A DNA stretch of 64,000 nucleotides, taken from assembly GCA_003508835.1 (NCBI GenBank), contig PUFA01000034.1:9140501-9204500 (forward strand), read 5' to 3'. A program made the translations under genes and the position numbers. Under the pieces are notes generated by a model that made no database searches, had not been told where the DNA came from, and saw nothing but the letters and a program-made list of their open reading frames with translations. The DNA comes from Eonycteris spelaea. Taxonomy: Eukaryota > Chordata > Mammalia > Chiroptera > Pteropodidae. Every line of letters begins with the position of its first letter. Positions within the stretch are counted from its first letter, which is position 1. Shown here in pieces: positions 11,196 to 23,185 of the stretch.

Positions 11196-12984
11196 TGTTC
11201 CACCCCATTAGGCACTAAACCGCCACCGCTGGGCACCACGCTCTCCCGTCTCCATGCGCCCGCGCTCAGCGGACGTGAGAAACTGCGGTCAAGGCCACGT
11301 CTCGTTGTTCTTTTCCTTCCCTCACCTCCTTTCGTTCATTTAAAAGAATTCGATATTTCTCTTCTTTTACTTTTGGTGCCCTCGTAATGTCATCGCTCTG
11401 AAACCAGGGGCGCACAGCTGCGAAGAGGTGGCGGCCAACAGGACGGCAGAGGAAGCGCTGGACGTCTCCTCTCAGATAAGAGCGAGAGAGAGACAATTCC
11501 ATCTGGAGGTGGCTGGGTGTCAGTGGACGGCCCCGGGCTCAACACCTCAGCCCCGCAGATGTCTATGAACCCAGAGGGCTCATCAAAATAATGTCTACAC
11601 ACTTATTCTCCTAGATGAAGAGGTAGCTGGATGGAGCCATGCGTGGTCACAGGTGTTTTTAAAATATTAATATAACTTTCGAAGCTTTCGCCATCGGTGT
11701 GGTGAAGAATAAATTTTACTTTTTTTAGGTCAAAGAAAAAAATACACTAATCATTTAATAGGGGATGTTTCTTCATTCAAAACATCTCCTAGATATTTGA
11801 TTTTGTGAGTACTATGAAAATTAACCCTAAAAAGTTGTTTAGTGGGGAGTTTTGCTAAGTCTCTGATTCTAGCTTCCTCCCCACTCTTTTATTCAGTATG
11901 TTTTTTATTCATTTGCTACCCCTTACTAAAAGTGAAGAAACTGAGCGGAGTAGGAATTCCAATGAATTTGGAGAACAATACATTATGCATTTGATCAAAA
12001 TACATTTTCTCGTTGTCAAGGAAATATGCAAAGGGGCCGATATTTCTGAGTCAGAACAGAGTAGACTTCAAAAGGTTGAAGGAGAAACCTATCACCCTGT
12101 TTATCCGGCGAGCTCTCAGAACTGATTGGAGAAACCCTTCGATTAGAGTTTGGGTTCTAGGACATATGGGAGGGCCAGAGCGAAAAGCAAGGTCCTGCTC
12201 ATGTCCGTCTTTCTCTTGTAGCATGAGCAAGGCTGGACACTGCCCTCCCCCTCAGGAATCAGGCTGGGGGCAGCAGGGGAAATGTGGCACCAGAGGTGGA
12301 ACCTCCCGTCGTGGTTCCTGTGAGGAGGTCTGCCACCATGTCTCCCCCAGTACACCTTTGTATAAGAGAATGGCTCCCTCGGAAAGCAACTCGCTCTCCA
12401 TGTGAGTCATCAGGGGCCCTGGCTGAAACCAAACTCTTCCTGTTTTGCAGCGGGAAACTGCCTGTCTGCCTGCCAGCGATAACAACTGTTCTATCCTCAG
12501 GTATGCCCGGTTGATTTCCAACTCATGATATGTGTGGAAAATGGCAGCCTACAACCACGCGGAAGACGGAAAGAAAAAAAAAAGAGATGGATGATCTTTT
12601 TGAGAATGTTCCACAAATGTCTGTGCTCCTGTGTGGATTGCTTCAGTGATCTCAAAGCCATTGGTCCTGGGAAGGACAGGCTCTCTACGCCACCTGGATG
12701 CTCTGGATGTCACCGTCTCCCCCTGGCAGGAGTGGTTTGCTAGGAAATAACGTGGGGCTCAGGAGCAATAACAAGTCCCCTCTTAGTTCCAGAGATGGCA
12801 GAAGTTTTCAATGCTGTAGGAGAGAGCATGGTTTATGTTTTCTATTCTTTGTTTTTTTTAAGTGGGTGGCCACTTTTAGATTGCAACATGTGACATGGAC
12901 AACATCTGGTCATTTTTGATTGACAAAATAGGGCTTTCTTATGGTTCAATGTATGTATGAAGGCAGAGGTTCTCATTTTATTGT
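11196..12984. other. intronic unique DNA
   Basis: No gene, RNA gene or recognisable transposon. Open frames up to about 136 residues have no known match. Confidence 0.45.
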
Positions 12985-13080
12985 TTAAATGTTTTTATTG
13001 AGATAGAACTGGCATGTAACATTATGTTAGTTTCAGGTACACGACGTAATGATTCGATATTTGCATAGGCTGCGGCATGG
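12985..13080 (-). repeat. L1 3' UTR end fragment
   Basis: 'tttttattgagatagaactg' followed by 'gttagtttcaggtacacgac' and 'taatgattcgatatttgcat' is the reverse complement of a laurasiatherian L1 3' terminus. Confidence 0.8.
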
Positions 13081-14164
13081 GTTCTCATTTTAAAAGAGGA
13101 ATCCTGGTGACAGGGCCACCGTGACCTGGAAGAGCAGAGGTCACAAAAAGGAACACTCCACACACCGAATTAAGACCTGCAGAGATATGCTCACGTTGGC
13201 CCACACATAACTGGCTTTTTAAAAATCGGTTGCCAAGTTTCCAACTCCAAGATTTCCGATCCCTTTCCAGAATCAGAATCTGGCGATGGTGTGTGTTCCC
13301 ACCGGCCTTGTGACGAGAATCCGCCGATTCTCAGAAAGGGCTGCTTTTTACAGGAGAGGGCGTGGGTTCCTCGCGGTCATCCAAGTCCCAAACCTGAACG
13401 CCTTTGCTTCTCCCCCCAGTCACAGGTGAGCTTTCAGTCCAAGGTCAACTAAACCAATTCATGGGTCACGTGTCCTCACCCAGAGTGTTCGAGCCCGCCA
13501 TTAGTGTGTCTGAAAGCTGGAGGGTTAATTTCTTCGCCTCCCTTCCCCTTCCCAGTCTAGAGAAGGTTCATTTGGCTGCAGCACCATATGGGTAGAAAGA
13601 CAGAGACAAGACAGTGCACAGTTGGAAGGCAGCTCTGTAGTAATCACACAAATAGGGCCATGTTTGCAAAGTCCCCACAGACGGAAATTCTACAACCTCT
13701 CGCTCTAATCCAGTCCTAATGTTCAGCAACCTTCACTGTCAGGAAATCCTACCATAAATAACCCAAATCCTTCACGCAGCTTAAACCCATTTCCTCTCAC
13801 TCTCTGCTCACTGGAGATGGGGAACAGCTGGTCACCGTTCTCTATACCAAGTTCTTTGTCAACTGGATGATTGGATTCTGGCTCTGGACCACTGTCATAA
13901 TTAGGAGTCTGACCAGTTCCATATTGTGCCGTCTGCAAAAGCATGTCAAATAGGAAGATAAAATTCTGAGCATGCTGTGCTTCAGAAATGTGCCCTCAGG
14001 GGACACGGTCCCTCACCATGCCACCAGGCTGTTCACAGTTTATGAACTTGTAAATGGGAGTTTTCTATGTGGAAAAAAAAAGAAAAACGTTTTTCTGAGG
14101 CTAGCTCTGTAATGTGAGCATAACATCAAACGGTACAGATGCTCCAAAAGCCACCAAGGGAAGC
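13081..14164. other. intronic unique DNA
   Basis: No feature recognised. Confidence 0.45.
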
Positions 14165-14395
14165 AAAAACAGGGTGAGCATTTGTCGAGTGCCCCTGACC
14201 TGCATTAGCTCAGATGCTCTTCACAACCAGGCACTAAAGTAGGAGTTAGTATTAGTCTCGCTTTGCAGGTGAGGAAATTAGTGCACAGAGGCTAACTTAC
14301 CCAAGTTTATGCACCAGTGAGTGAGAGAGTAAGTGCTCAAACCCAAGCAGTGAGAATCCAGAGCCTGGCATCCCTCAACCGCCTTCCATCCTGCA
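14165..14395 (-). repeat. MIR SINE
   Basis: Reverse-complement MIR signature: 'gcaggtgaggaaattagtgc', then 'cacagaggctaacttaccca' and 'gtaagtgctcaaacccaagc'. Confidence 0.75.
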
Positions 14396-14864
14396 CGTAA
14401 ACCCAGTACTGGTGAGTTCAGGCTGCTCACTGCATGAATACAGCTCCTGTTTCAACAACCACACTTGGCAAGCGGAGACCAAGACATCTCGGCAAAAATC
14501 AGGCCCTGGGTTCCTGACACAGTGCAAAGGAGCTGTATATTGCAAAGATTCAAAGGAGCTCGATGCCACCATGATGGAATTCTCACAGAGTCCTACTTGA
14601 GACCCTGGATCTCCACTTGAACGCAGACGGTTAAGTGACCGCCCAGTTCCCAGCTGGCTGACTGTGCCCACGTTTGTGCTCCGGAGGCCAACCTGGAGCA
14701 GAGGCCGGGTTTCACCAAATACCACCTGGTCACCTCCTACCTGCACCAGTGCCCCCAGCAGTAAAGGGGTGATGGGAGCGGCGGCTTCCTGGTGGTGCTG
14801 GAGGCATACAACTCCCCATCACTCTCCACCCACTTGCCCAGCTGTGTTTTCTCACTAATTTCTA
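14396..14864. other. intronic unique DNA
   Basis: Nothing recognised. Overlapping open frames on both strands are judged to be chance. Confidence 0.45.
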
Positions 14865-15000
14865 ATCATTGTCATTGTTTTGCCTCCTTCACTACCCTGT
14901 AAGCCCAATAGGAAAGGAGCTTTGTCTGCTTTATTCACCACAGTACCCAGCGCCTAGTAGGGACGCATGAGATTTGAAGAATGAGTTAAGTTGTCATTAC
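14865..15000 (+). repeat. L2 3' end
   Basis: The blocks 'accctgtaagcccaatagga', 'gagctttgtctgctttattc' and 'cccagcgcctagtaggga' follow the L2 3' end in sense orientation. Confidence 0.65.
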
Positions 15001-16394
15001 GAAGATGAAATGAAACTGCCTACGTGAAACGTAATAAAGATGAGTTCTACTCACTTCTCACAGTTTTCTCCTTCAAACAATAATCTGTCGTTTATGTGTC
15101 TGATTTCTCGACCTTGGTTCCCTCTATGGTTATGCAACGGACACTCCAGTCTTCTCTTCTCCTTGGCCTGAGACCAGGCTTCCTTGCTGCCCAAAGCAAT
15201 ACCTCCTCAATGTCCCAATAACTCACTTTTTCAAAGCATAGCGTCAGAGAGTACAACTTGACTTTCTATGCCACTTCAGCATGGCTTCCACCCTAAAATG
15301 TGGGCAAATCTTAAACTGTTGCATTGAGACGTATTAAATTTCGCATTCCTTCTGAAGTTTATGGCAGCACCCAGAGAAGTTGCTCTTATTATATCTGAGG
15401 GTGTTCTGAGGGTCTACTCAGGGGATCTCAGCTACACTCCTTTTCTCTAGAATTTGGTAAACCAGGAGCAGCAAATTTCAATGCCTACGTGGGTCAAGCA
15501 GGTGCCATACTGAGCCAAGCCATCGCAGGTGTGAGATCAGATGGGGCAGTGGGAACCAAGGGAGTGGGAACTTCGGTTCAAGGAAGCAACTGGAACCGGA
15601 AACCGGCCTCTTGTGGTTGTGCAGGAATGCGAGCTGGTGATGCTACGTCGTCCATTTTCTCAAAAAACAAAACCCAGAAACCTAGAAAGTTCTAAAACCA
15701 TGTGTGAACAAAGCACGTCGAGGGCCCACATTTGGAGCGTCAGGCCCTGGTTTGGGATCCCTGCTTTGTGATTACAGGAGGGCCACCATCCTAGGCAAAC
15801 CAGGTCCCGGTAGTGGCAAAGAGTTACCATCGTCACCCCATGCAGATGACCACTGCCCATGTGGGGCCTCACAGGGGTCGCCCTGTTCTCAAAAGTCCTC
15901 ACGGTCAAAGGCAAAGGGGATCGATAGAGGTCTTCCATTTTCTGGTCACTCTCCCCTGGATTGAGGCTTTTTGGTCAGAGATTGGCAGGCGTCTTGACGC
16001 CCATACACGCAAAGCTTTTTCTTATTACTCATGAACACGATTTCTTTTTTCATTTTTAAATTCTCTTAACTTAGAATATTCTAGCCTTACGCATGAAATC
16101 TATATTCCATACCGTATAATAAGAAAAAAAATCCTGAAGATTTTATTTTTCCATGTGCTGTCCACAGTTATTGTCTAGAATTTGAGAATGTCAGCTGTCC
16201 TAAGTCTATATTTGGTAAGTTTCAAATCCTCTTAGTGGGTCCACCAGAAACCTTAGGAGCACCTTCTTTGAAAATGTTCACTTAAGAGTTTTCCTATGGG
16301 GAATGATGGAGTTGGAGAAAGGAAAATCTTGTTCGGTTGAACCTTGATGATCTTAGAATTAATTTGTCCTTTCCCTGCTGCGTTGTGTTGTTTA
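15001..16394. other. intronic unique DNA
   Basis: No gene or repeat family recognised. T-rich and A-rich patches lie around 16020-16150. Confidence 0.45.
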
Positions 16395-16505
16395 CCTGTC
16401 TCCCTTGATAGGCTGAGTCTCCAAGGGGCTGGGGCTACGGGCGTATCTGCTGCTGAGTGCTCTGAGTCTAACCCAGGGCCTGGCCTATTGTTATGTGTTT
16501 CACAT
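16395..16505 (+). repeat. L2 3' end, diverged
   Basis: 'acctgtctcccttgatagg', 'gctacgggcgtatctgctgc' and 'agggcctggcctattgtta' follow the L2 3' order weakly. Confidence 0.4.
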
Positions 16506-16924
16506 ATATTAACTAAACATTAATAGTACTATCTCAGAGCAAGAAACACTCTTCTTAACTATGGAAACACACTTTCCCTAACTCAGTAAGAGGACGTTCA
16601 GATGAGGAGAAACAGGACCTGGGAAGGCCTTTTTTTCTAGCAAATGATTGGGTGTCACGAACTAGCAGAAGGCAGGAATGCAAAATGCGATATGCCTCAA
16701 TACAACAATTTAAAGCATAAGAGTGGCCCAAATGTTAGGGTAGAAGCCATGCTGAAGTGGTATCGGTTTGCACTGCCAGGACGGTCCCACCCCCACCGCC
16801 GCCACCACCCACGTCCCACTGTAAGATGGAATTCATTCCCGCAAAGACCTGATGGAGAAAAACAGCAGAGACAGGAGCAGGAGCAGGCGCAGGAGCAGGC
16901 AGAAATGATGGTGACAAGAGCGTC

Positions 16925-17130
16925 CGAGGGCTTGCTAGATGCCAGACACAAAGGGCTCGGCAGACCCGCTGAGCTTCCGTCCCAGAACCCTACGAGGTGC
17001 ATGTGATTCTTCCCCCTGTTTCACAGATAAGGAAACCGAGGCGGGAGCGCGTCTGGGACGTGCCCAAGGTGACACGGTTGGCAAGGGTAAGAAGCAAAGC
17101 ACCACGTTGGTCCGTGCATCACGCCGCCTC
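16925..17130 (-). repeat. MIR SINE
   Basis: Reverse-complement MIR signature 'tttcacagataaggaaaccg', followed by 'tgcccaaggtgacacggttg', embedded in the CpG-rich segment. Confidence 0.65.
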
Positions 17131-17397
17131 CTCCGAGGCAGAGCTCGGACCTTCGGCCCGCGCGGCCAGGCAGGGTTCCGCGCGCAGCCTGCGTCCACAA
17201 CACCGAAACTGATGGCGAAACGGACGCAAAAACCAGTCCCTGCTCCGGGCATCAGGCATCGCACTGGTCTCCCGAGCACGGCTGCAACAAGAAACGGTGG
17301 GAGGGACGACAGGAACGACGACCGCCCCCGCTGCTCCTTCTCGCCATGCTGGCCTTGTAAGCCTTTCTCTCAGTAACACAACAAGCTGGAAGTTTAA

Positions 17398-17444
17398 AAC
17401 AACGACAACAACAACAACGACAACAACGACAACGACGACGACAA
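17398..17444 (+). repeat. (AAC/GAC)n trinucleotide repeat
   Basis: Units acaacgacaacaacaacaac alternate AAC and GAC, the GAC share increasing toward the end. On the opposite strand it gives a poly-Val frame that is not a gene. Confidence 0.9.
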
Positions 17445-17870
17445 GCGATCCGCCGGGCACGGCCAGGTGTACTTCCATTTCAAGATGCAGTACTTCGGCT
17501 GCACTAGAGAATCGCCGTTCTGCTGACGGAGTTTCCAGTTGAATATTGTGAGACTTGTTAGGGAACAAACTAGGAAAAATAGCGTTTTCCTTTTTGAAGG
17601 GTGGCTGTCACTGTACGCACGCGTGCCAGCCGCTCCGGAGGGGGCGTTGCGCCGTGTCACCCTGTGACCCGGTATTTAGCCGCTCTGATGTCAGGTTTGT
17701 TCACGCGGCCCCTCGCGGACGGCTCTGCGACTCCTGCTGCGTTTGTGGTCACAATCCTTCCCCTACCGAGCGCTATAAAGCAGTGGCAGCTCTGACGAAA
17801 GGAGAAGCCAAGGGCCCCCGAGTCAAACCCCTCCGATGTCGCTCCGTCATAGTACAGTGCATGCATATTC

Positions 17871-19724
17871 TGCTACACACTTCAGGGTTCAAATGTAGGT
17901 ACAGGAACGCATCGCGAAAAGAAACTCGTTTTTAAAACATTTTGACTTTTGGCCAAGAGAAACTCATTTAGTGAGCACCCTAGGGACTGCATATTTTATA
18001 CGTTTAAAGATGTTCACATAATTAAGCCAATTTCATGACACTGGTATCTAATATTCACCGACACATGAAGATGGACTACGCAATTAAGTTATCCAACATT
18101 TTTCTGTGCTTATGAAAGACATCACCCACCTAGCCAAAAAGGGGCGGAGAGGGTAGAAGTTGGAAGACACTTTTAAAATACAGTAGTACAAAAAGTCCAT
18201 TAGATAATATTTTTACAATATCTGCTATAAGCCGTAAATGCTGCTTTTGACCACATACGGCAAAGATTAAGTATGTTCCATCATGAAAGACTGATTCAAC
18301 AACAAAAAAAATCTCTTTTAACTCAACCTTTTACAAGATTAAAAGAGATTTTTTTAAAAGCCACATATGATCCTCTCATTAGGTACAGGAAAATAATTCA
18401 ATACAATGTGGTCATAATTCATGGGAACATCTCTGGGCAAATAAGCTCCAAAAGGGATGGAAAAACTACATCAAAAACAATATTCTATGGTAAAACGTTA
18501 AAGCCACTCCCTTGAAACAAAGGACAAGAATGTTCACTACTACTGCTACTCACGTCATACTGGAGGTCCTCATCTGCACAGTAAGGTAGGAAAAAAAAAT
18601 ATAAGGTACAGGAATTGAAAGGGAAGAAATAAACTTTTTTTTTCATTGTTTTCACAGCAAACACAAAGAAATAATAGCATTTGTTAGAATAAAAATGTGG
18701 CAATATTGCTAATACATAAAATTCAATTGCATTCCAACACACCAGTGGCTATATCATAAAGATGTCAATTATCCCCGAGTTCACTGTAGATTTAATACAA
18801 CTCCAATTAAGATTATGTTAAAATTAGTATCACCTACAAATTATTTTAAATTTCTTTAGGAAAGTGAAGAAAGAATATTCTTCTTAGAATATTCATGATT
18901 TAAAAAAAATATCCATTTAGTTCTTGAAATTAGTAATTGTTTCCTTTTAAAATGAAAATTGATAAATTCCTATATCATTTTTAAGAACCACATCAAACAT
19001 TTGGCAATGGTCATTGTGATGTCCCTAAATTGAGACCTACTTTAGGACCCTTTTACTTTAACCACTGTCTCAGATTGGAAAACAAGATCGAAGCTAAACA
19101 CTCCCACGATCTTGCCAGCAGGTGACTAAAGAGCTAATATCACTTAAAATTGTTTGTACCTACAATGATAAAAAGATACAACATTTAAAGAAACAGCAAC
19201 AGACTTGCTGAACATTGACTGAAGAAGTGGGGGTTATAATACTCAACATCTGTTTCACTTAATACTTTTCTGAGCCTCTAATAATACATTTTGGCCAAAT
19301 AAAGATCTTTCTGAGGCCTAAATCTTCCATGAATTAAGATCTTTCCCTTTAGAGCAAAAGGACATTATGCATTTTGGGCTCTTAACGTTTCATGTGGTTG
19401 TTTAGACAGAGTAGCAAATGGTGTTCCTGTCCATTTCCGGTGGGGTTTTCATACAGCGACATTTTTTTGTTTCTTTGGAAGTACTTCATATGGTTTAATA
19501 AATATCCCCTCAGGGGTCATGACCAATATAGCTGATATCTGGGACTTTGTCACAAAAATGTCAATGGTTATTTTTAAAAATTCTTATATAAAACAATGTT
19601 AGTACTCTTAGTAACTATCTAATATTCCTCAAAATTACAAAGTATCCTCATAGAATTTTTTTTACAAAATAAAAAATGATTTAATTTTCTCTAAATATAA
19701 AACTACTACCTTCTATTGTTAAAA
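17871..19724. other. AT-rich intron with few repeats
   Basis: This block is AT-rich, with no clear transposon and no coding exon that I recognise. The only structured element is the perfect hairpin at 18305-18355. Low repeat content could mean conserved non-coding DNA, but that cannot be judged without alignment. Confidence 0.4.
18305..18355. repeat. perfect 17-bp inverted repeat
   Basis: Left arm 18305-18321 (aaaaaaatctcttttaa) and right arm 18339-18355 (ttaaaagagattttttt) are exact reverse complements separated by 17 bases. The arms are AT-rich, so the DNA hairpin would be modest in stability, but the pairing has no mismatch. Confidence 0.9.
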
Positions 19725-20010
19725 AAAAAGTGCAAAAAGTACAGAAAAGCATCAATAAGAAAAAATTTAAATGTCCAGAGGGGACTAATGGTAACATTTA
19801 GTTCATCACTCCAGATTCTTTTTAAAAATGTTTTTCGATATGTGCTTATCACAGTTTTAAAAATTGGGTCATATTACAAATATCATTTTTTAAATTTACT
19901 TTTTTTTTGGTTGAACACGATATCATACAGTGTTTCCATGTCTAGAAACATATGGACTTTTAATTACTTTCAAGATATTCTTTGGATATTGTGATTAAAT
20001 TTTCCTTTGT
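19725..20010. repeat. old L1-like 3' region
   Basis: 'agtacagaaaagcatcaata', 'aaaattgggtcatattacaa' and a T run followed by 'acagtgtttccatg' follow an old L1 3' region. Diverged, orientation uncertain. Confidence 0.45.
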
Positions 20011-20944
20011 AGAACATAGTTGAAAAAATTTACAATTAAATATTTGATAAATTAGATATGGCGATAGGAACTACCTGCGGGAGAACAAAAATCGAATGAC
20101 CAGATGTGATGGGTCAATCCAGAAAAAGCATCCACAAAAAGGTGAGTTTATGTGCTTCTATTCTGTGTCCCCTGCCACAGCCTCAGCCACTGGCATTTAG
20201 AGTCCAGGTGAAATAAAGAGAAATCTACTTTCCTTTTTATGGATATGAGAGATAATTTTCTCTTTTATAATTTTTTTTATTCAAAATTAATCCCCTATCC
20301 TCAATGAAATAACCTATGGGCAAAAGTAAACCTCAAAAATGGTATCTTGTGCTAAATACTCTCTCGGTTTTGTTTCATTTTAATTCATACTATAGCAGCT
20401 AAAGCCAGGCTGCAGGATAAAAAATCAGGGGTGAAAAAGTAGAGAAAGAGCGTAGATCTCAGATGACTTTTAAGATATCTCACAATAAAGAAACTCAAAA
20501 TGCCAGACTCTAGGGACTCTAAGGTTGAAAGTAGAGGGGTTGAAGATATTGAGCAAGTTTGTAGACGAAGAGTGATGATGACATGAGAATTTGATATAAT
20601 CGCAACATCAATTTGAAGTGGCTTAACAAAACAAGATACAATAGAAAAAAAAATTTTTTTTTTTTGGAAAAATGCCTGCGGCTATAATTCAAGTCAGTCG
20701 ATCTAGGGTTAAGGGCAAATGGGCTTTTCTGACCCTTGAACACCTGTCTGTGCTCTCCCGGGGCGGCGGGGGAGCAGGTTTACAACCCAATCATGAGGCT
20801 CTGCAAATAGACACAGCTGCACGGCCAGCTCAAGCAAGCACCTCAGAGGAAAATCTCCCTGATGCTGCTTCGTGTCTCCCGGGCTTCCTGCAGCGTGTGC
20901 AAAGCATACCTGGAGTAGCAGCTGTGAGAAGGATGGCAGTATTG
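20011..20944. other. intronic DNA, no recognised feature
   Basis: AT-rich until about 20670, then GC-richer to 20940. The 210-residue open frame from 20672 starts with ATG but runs through the neighbouring L1 relic, so it is not a gene. Confidence 0.45.
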
Positions 20945-21605
20945 ATTTTTTTAAAGAACTTTTTATTTGGACATAACTATCAGTTCACAAGCCATTGCAA
21001 AGGTAGTAAAGAGAAGTCCCATATACCCTTCACCGGTTTTCTCCCAACGGTAATGTCTGACATAATTATAAACACCGTTTCGACACGAGGAGTCCGACGT
21101 TGGCGTAGTGCGTGCAGAGCTCTCTGCCATTATACCACGCACGTATCTCACAGAACCACCACCGTCATCAGCTACAGAACTACTCCATCACCGCAAACAT
21201 CTCCTTCTTTACGCTCCTTTATGGACGTCCCCCCATTTTTAACCTCTGGCAACCACGAATCTGTTTTCCATCCTTATAATTTTGTCATTTCAAGAATGGC
21301 ATAGAAATGGAATTACACAGCATGTGACCTTTTCAGATGGCCTTTTTTTTACTCAGCATAATGCCCCTGAGATCCATCCGAGTTATTGGGTAAGTCAACA
21401 GCTCATTCCTTTTTATCACTGAATAGTATTCCATGGCCTGGATATGCTACAGTTTATTTAGCCATTCATCTAGGGAGGGGCATTTTGGTTGTTTCTGGTG
21501 TTGGGCTATTACAAACAAAGCTGCTTATTAAAAAATCACGTATGGATTTTTGTGTGGGTAAGTTCTCATATCTCAGGCATAAATGCCCAGAAGTGAAACT
21601 GTGAG
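20945..21605 (-). repeat. L1M 3' region, reversed
   Basis: It begins with 'ctttttatttggacataact' next to a T-rich end. It then gives 'agtcccatatacccttcacc', 'ctctggcaaccacgaatctg', 'tgaatagtattccatggcct' and 'ggctattacaaacaaagctg'. This is the reverse-complement order of an L1M element. It encodes nothing intact. Confidence 0.75.
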
Positions 21606-22639
21606 TCGCATAGGAAATGTATATTTAGAACTAACTGTTAAAGATTAAATAAATGAGTTTCTCTTTTTAAAAAGTAACATTTTTCCATCACAGATTGTTC
21701 ATCTGGGGAGTCCCCTGGGCCTGGGGTCAGGTTGGGGAAGGGGGAGAAAAAGCATTCAATTGTCTATTTATTTACGCAATGCATCGTTCTAAGTCTAAGA
21801 GAGGGGCACTGTGTTTGGGGGCCTTATGATAACACGTGGGCACTACAATCTCTGCAGCGAGGCCTGTCTGCACCAGGCAGTACTCCCATGAGTGTGGGAA
21901 GTCCCGGGTCTATCCTTGCAATGGAACTGGGGTGGTAAGCATGAAAAAAACCAGGGCTAGACCGTTTATAACTCAAAGTGTTGGAAAATCCAGATAATTC
22001 CTTCACGGTCAAAAATTTTGGATAATAATAAATTATGACAGTGGCATCAGATGGGTTTAGATGGAGACAAAATTAAGTGATCAAGGGATGTGAGTCCCCC
22101 CCCCCTCCAAAAGCAAAAGTTACTCAGAAATATATTACCGAATAAATATTGGGGACAGTCGTTCCACTGCTTCTATCTGAGGACATGAGTGATACAGCTG
22201 ACCATGGCAAGAAGAAGGTCGTGAAGCCTCCTCAGCTACCATCCAGAATAGGGACACCCAAGGCGGGGACCACTCGGGTGGGGTCTTCAGAGCTGCCGGC
22301 CATCCTCTGCACTGCACGACAGAACTAATTTGTCTTCCGCTTCACTATCATAGTATCAGAACGTGGGGGTGACACCCTCTAATCGTATACTGCCTTCCTG
22401 GCTCAGAGTTGCCAGGGAATGTGTGCTTTCCCTAACCCTTTCGGAAACCCCACCCTCCCACCCAAGACCACTGAAATATCACAAACCTTGTACAGGCTGC
22501 GAATGATGGGTCCCACCTGGGACAAGGGCACGGGACGAGGCATGACTAAACCCACAGATTCCTTGGAGTTGTCCCTCCCTCTTTATTTCCTTTGTCTCCC
22601 TCAGACTCCAAATAATTTCCTTTTACAAGGAAAAATTAG
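21606..22639. other. intronic unique DNA
   Basis: Nothing recognised apart from a C run at 22097-22106. Confidence 0.45.
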
Positions 22640-23185
22640 AAATATATTAGTTGTGCGCTCATGTTAGCTGATGTACAGCCACAGATATGAACATATGGAG
22701 CACTTCTGGAAGCAATAATTGAGATACTGCAGTTTCCAAAAGATAATTTGGCAGTAAGTATGAAGTACAAGTGTGAAGAATTCTGAAATAAGCTGCTCTT
22801 GTGGCTCTTGGAAATAAGGTGATATTTAGACTCCATTGAATCACAAAGATAAACATTGCAAAAGTCTAAATACATATATTAGGAGATGGTTAAAAATTAT
22901 GTTACAATCACATGAGAAATTATTATATGACTATTAAAATCGTGTCATTAAAGAATATTCAGTAATGGGAGAAATGCTCATGATATGAAAAGCTAATTTC
23001 AAAATTACATAGCATGTTCATAACTTAAATATCCTATATTTGCATAGAAGTAAAAAGAAGCGATGCTCTAAAATGTTAACATTTTTCTCTGGGTTACAAA
23101 ATTATTACAGAATTTTTGTTTTCTTTTTTATACTTTTGGTGTCTTGCACTGTTTCCGACATAAGCATGTATTACTTTAATAGTTG
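22640..23185 (+). repeat. old L1M-like fragment
   Basis: 'gactattaaaatcgtgtcat', 'agaatattcagtaatgggag', 'aatgctcatgatatgaaaag' and 'ctctgggttacaaaattat' follow the pattern of an old L1M 3' region in sense orientation. Strongly diverged. Confidence 0.4.

Larger units (their letters stand above)
16780..17870. promoter_or_regulatory. orphan CpG-rich island inside SGPP2 intron 1
   Basis: CpG dinucleotides are frequent here compared with the flanking intron, with clusters such as 'cggcccgcgcggccaggc' (17154-17171) and 'gcacgcgtgccagccgctcc' (17617-17636). A TATAAAG heptamer at 17774-17780 on the plus strand sits in GC-rich DNA and could mark a start site antisense to SGPP2. A MIR copy and a trinucleotide repeat lie within it. 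No exon was recognised. A regulatory role is inference. Retained CpGs suggest a germline-unmethylated segment, or simply a young GC-rich insertion of unknown type. Confidence 0.4.

Noticed and set aside
20672..21304. 210-residue open frame
   Set aside because: Its second half is reversed L1 sequence, so it cannot be a conserved gene.
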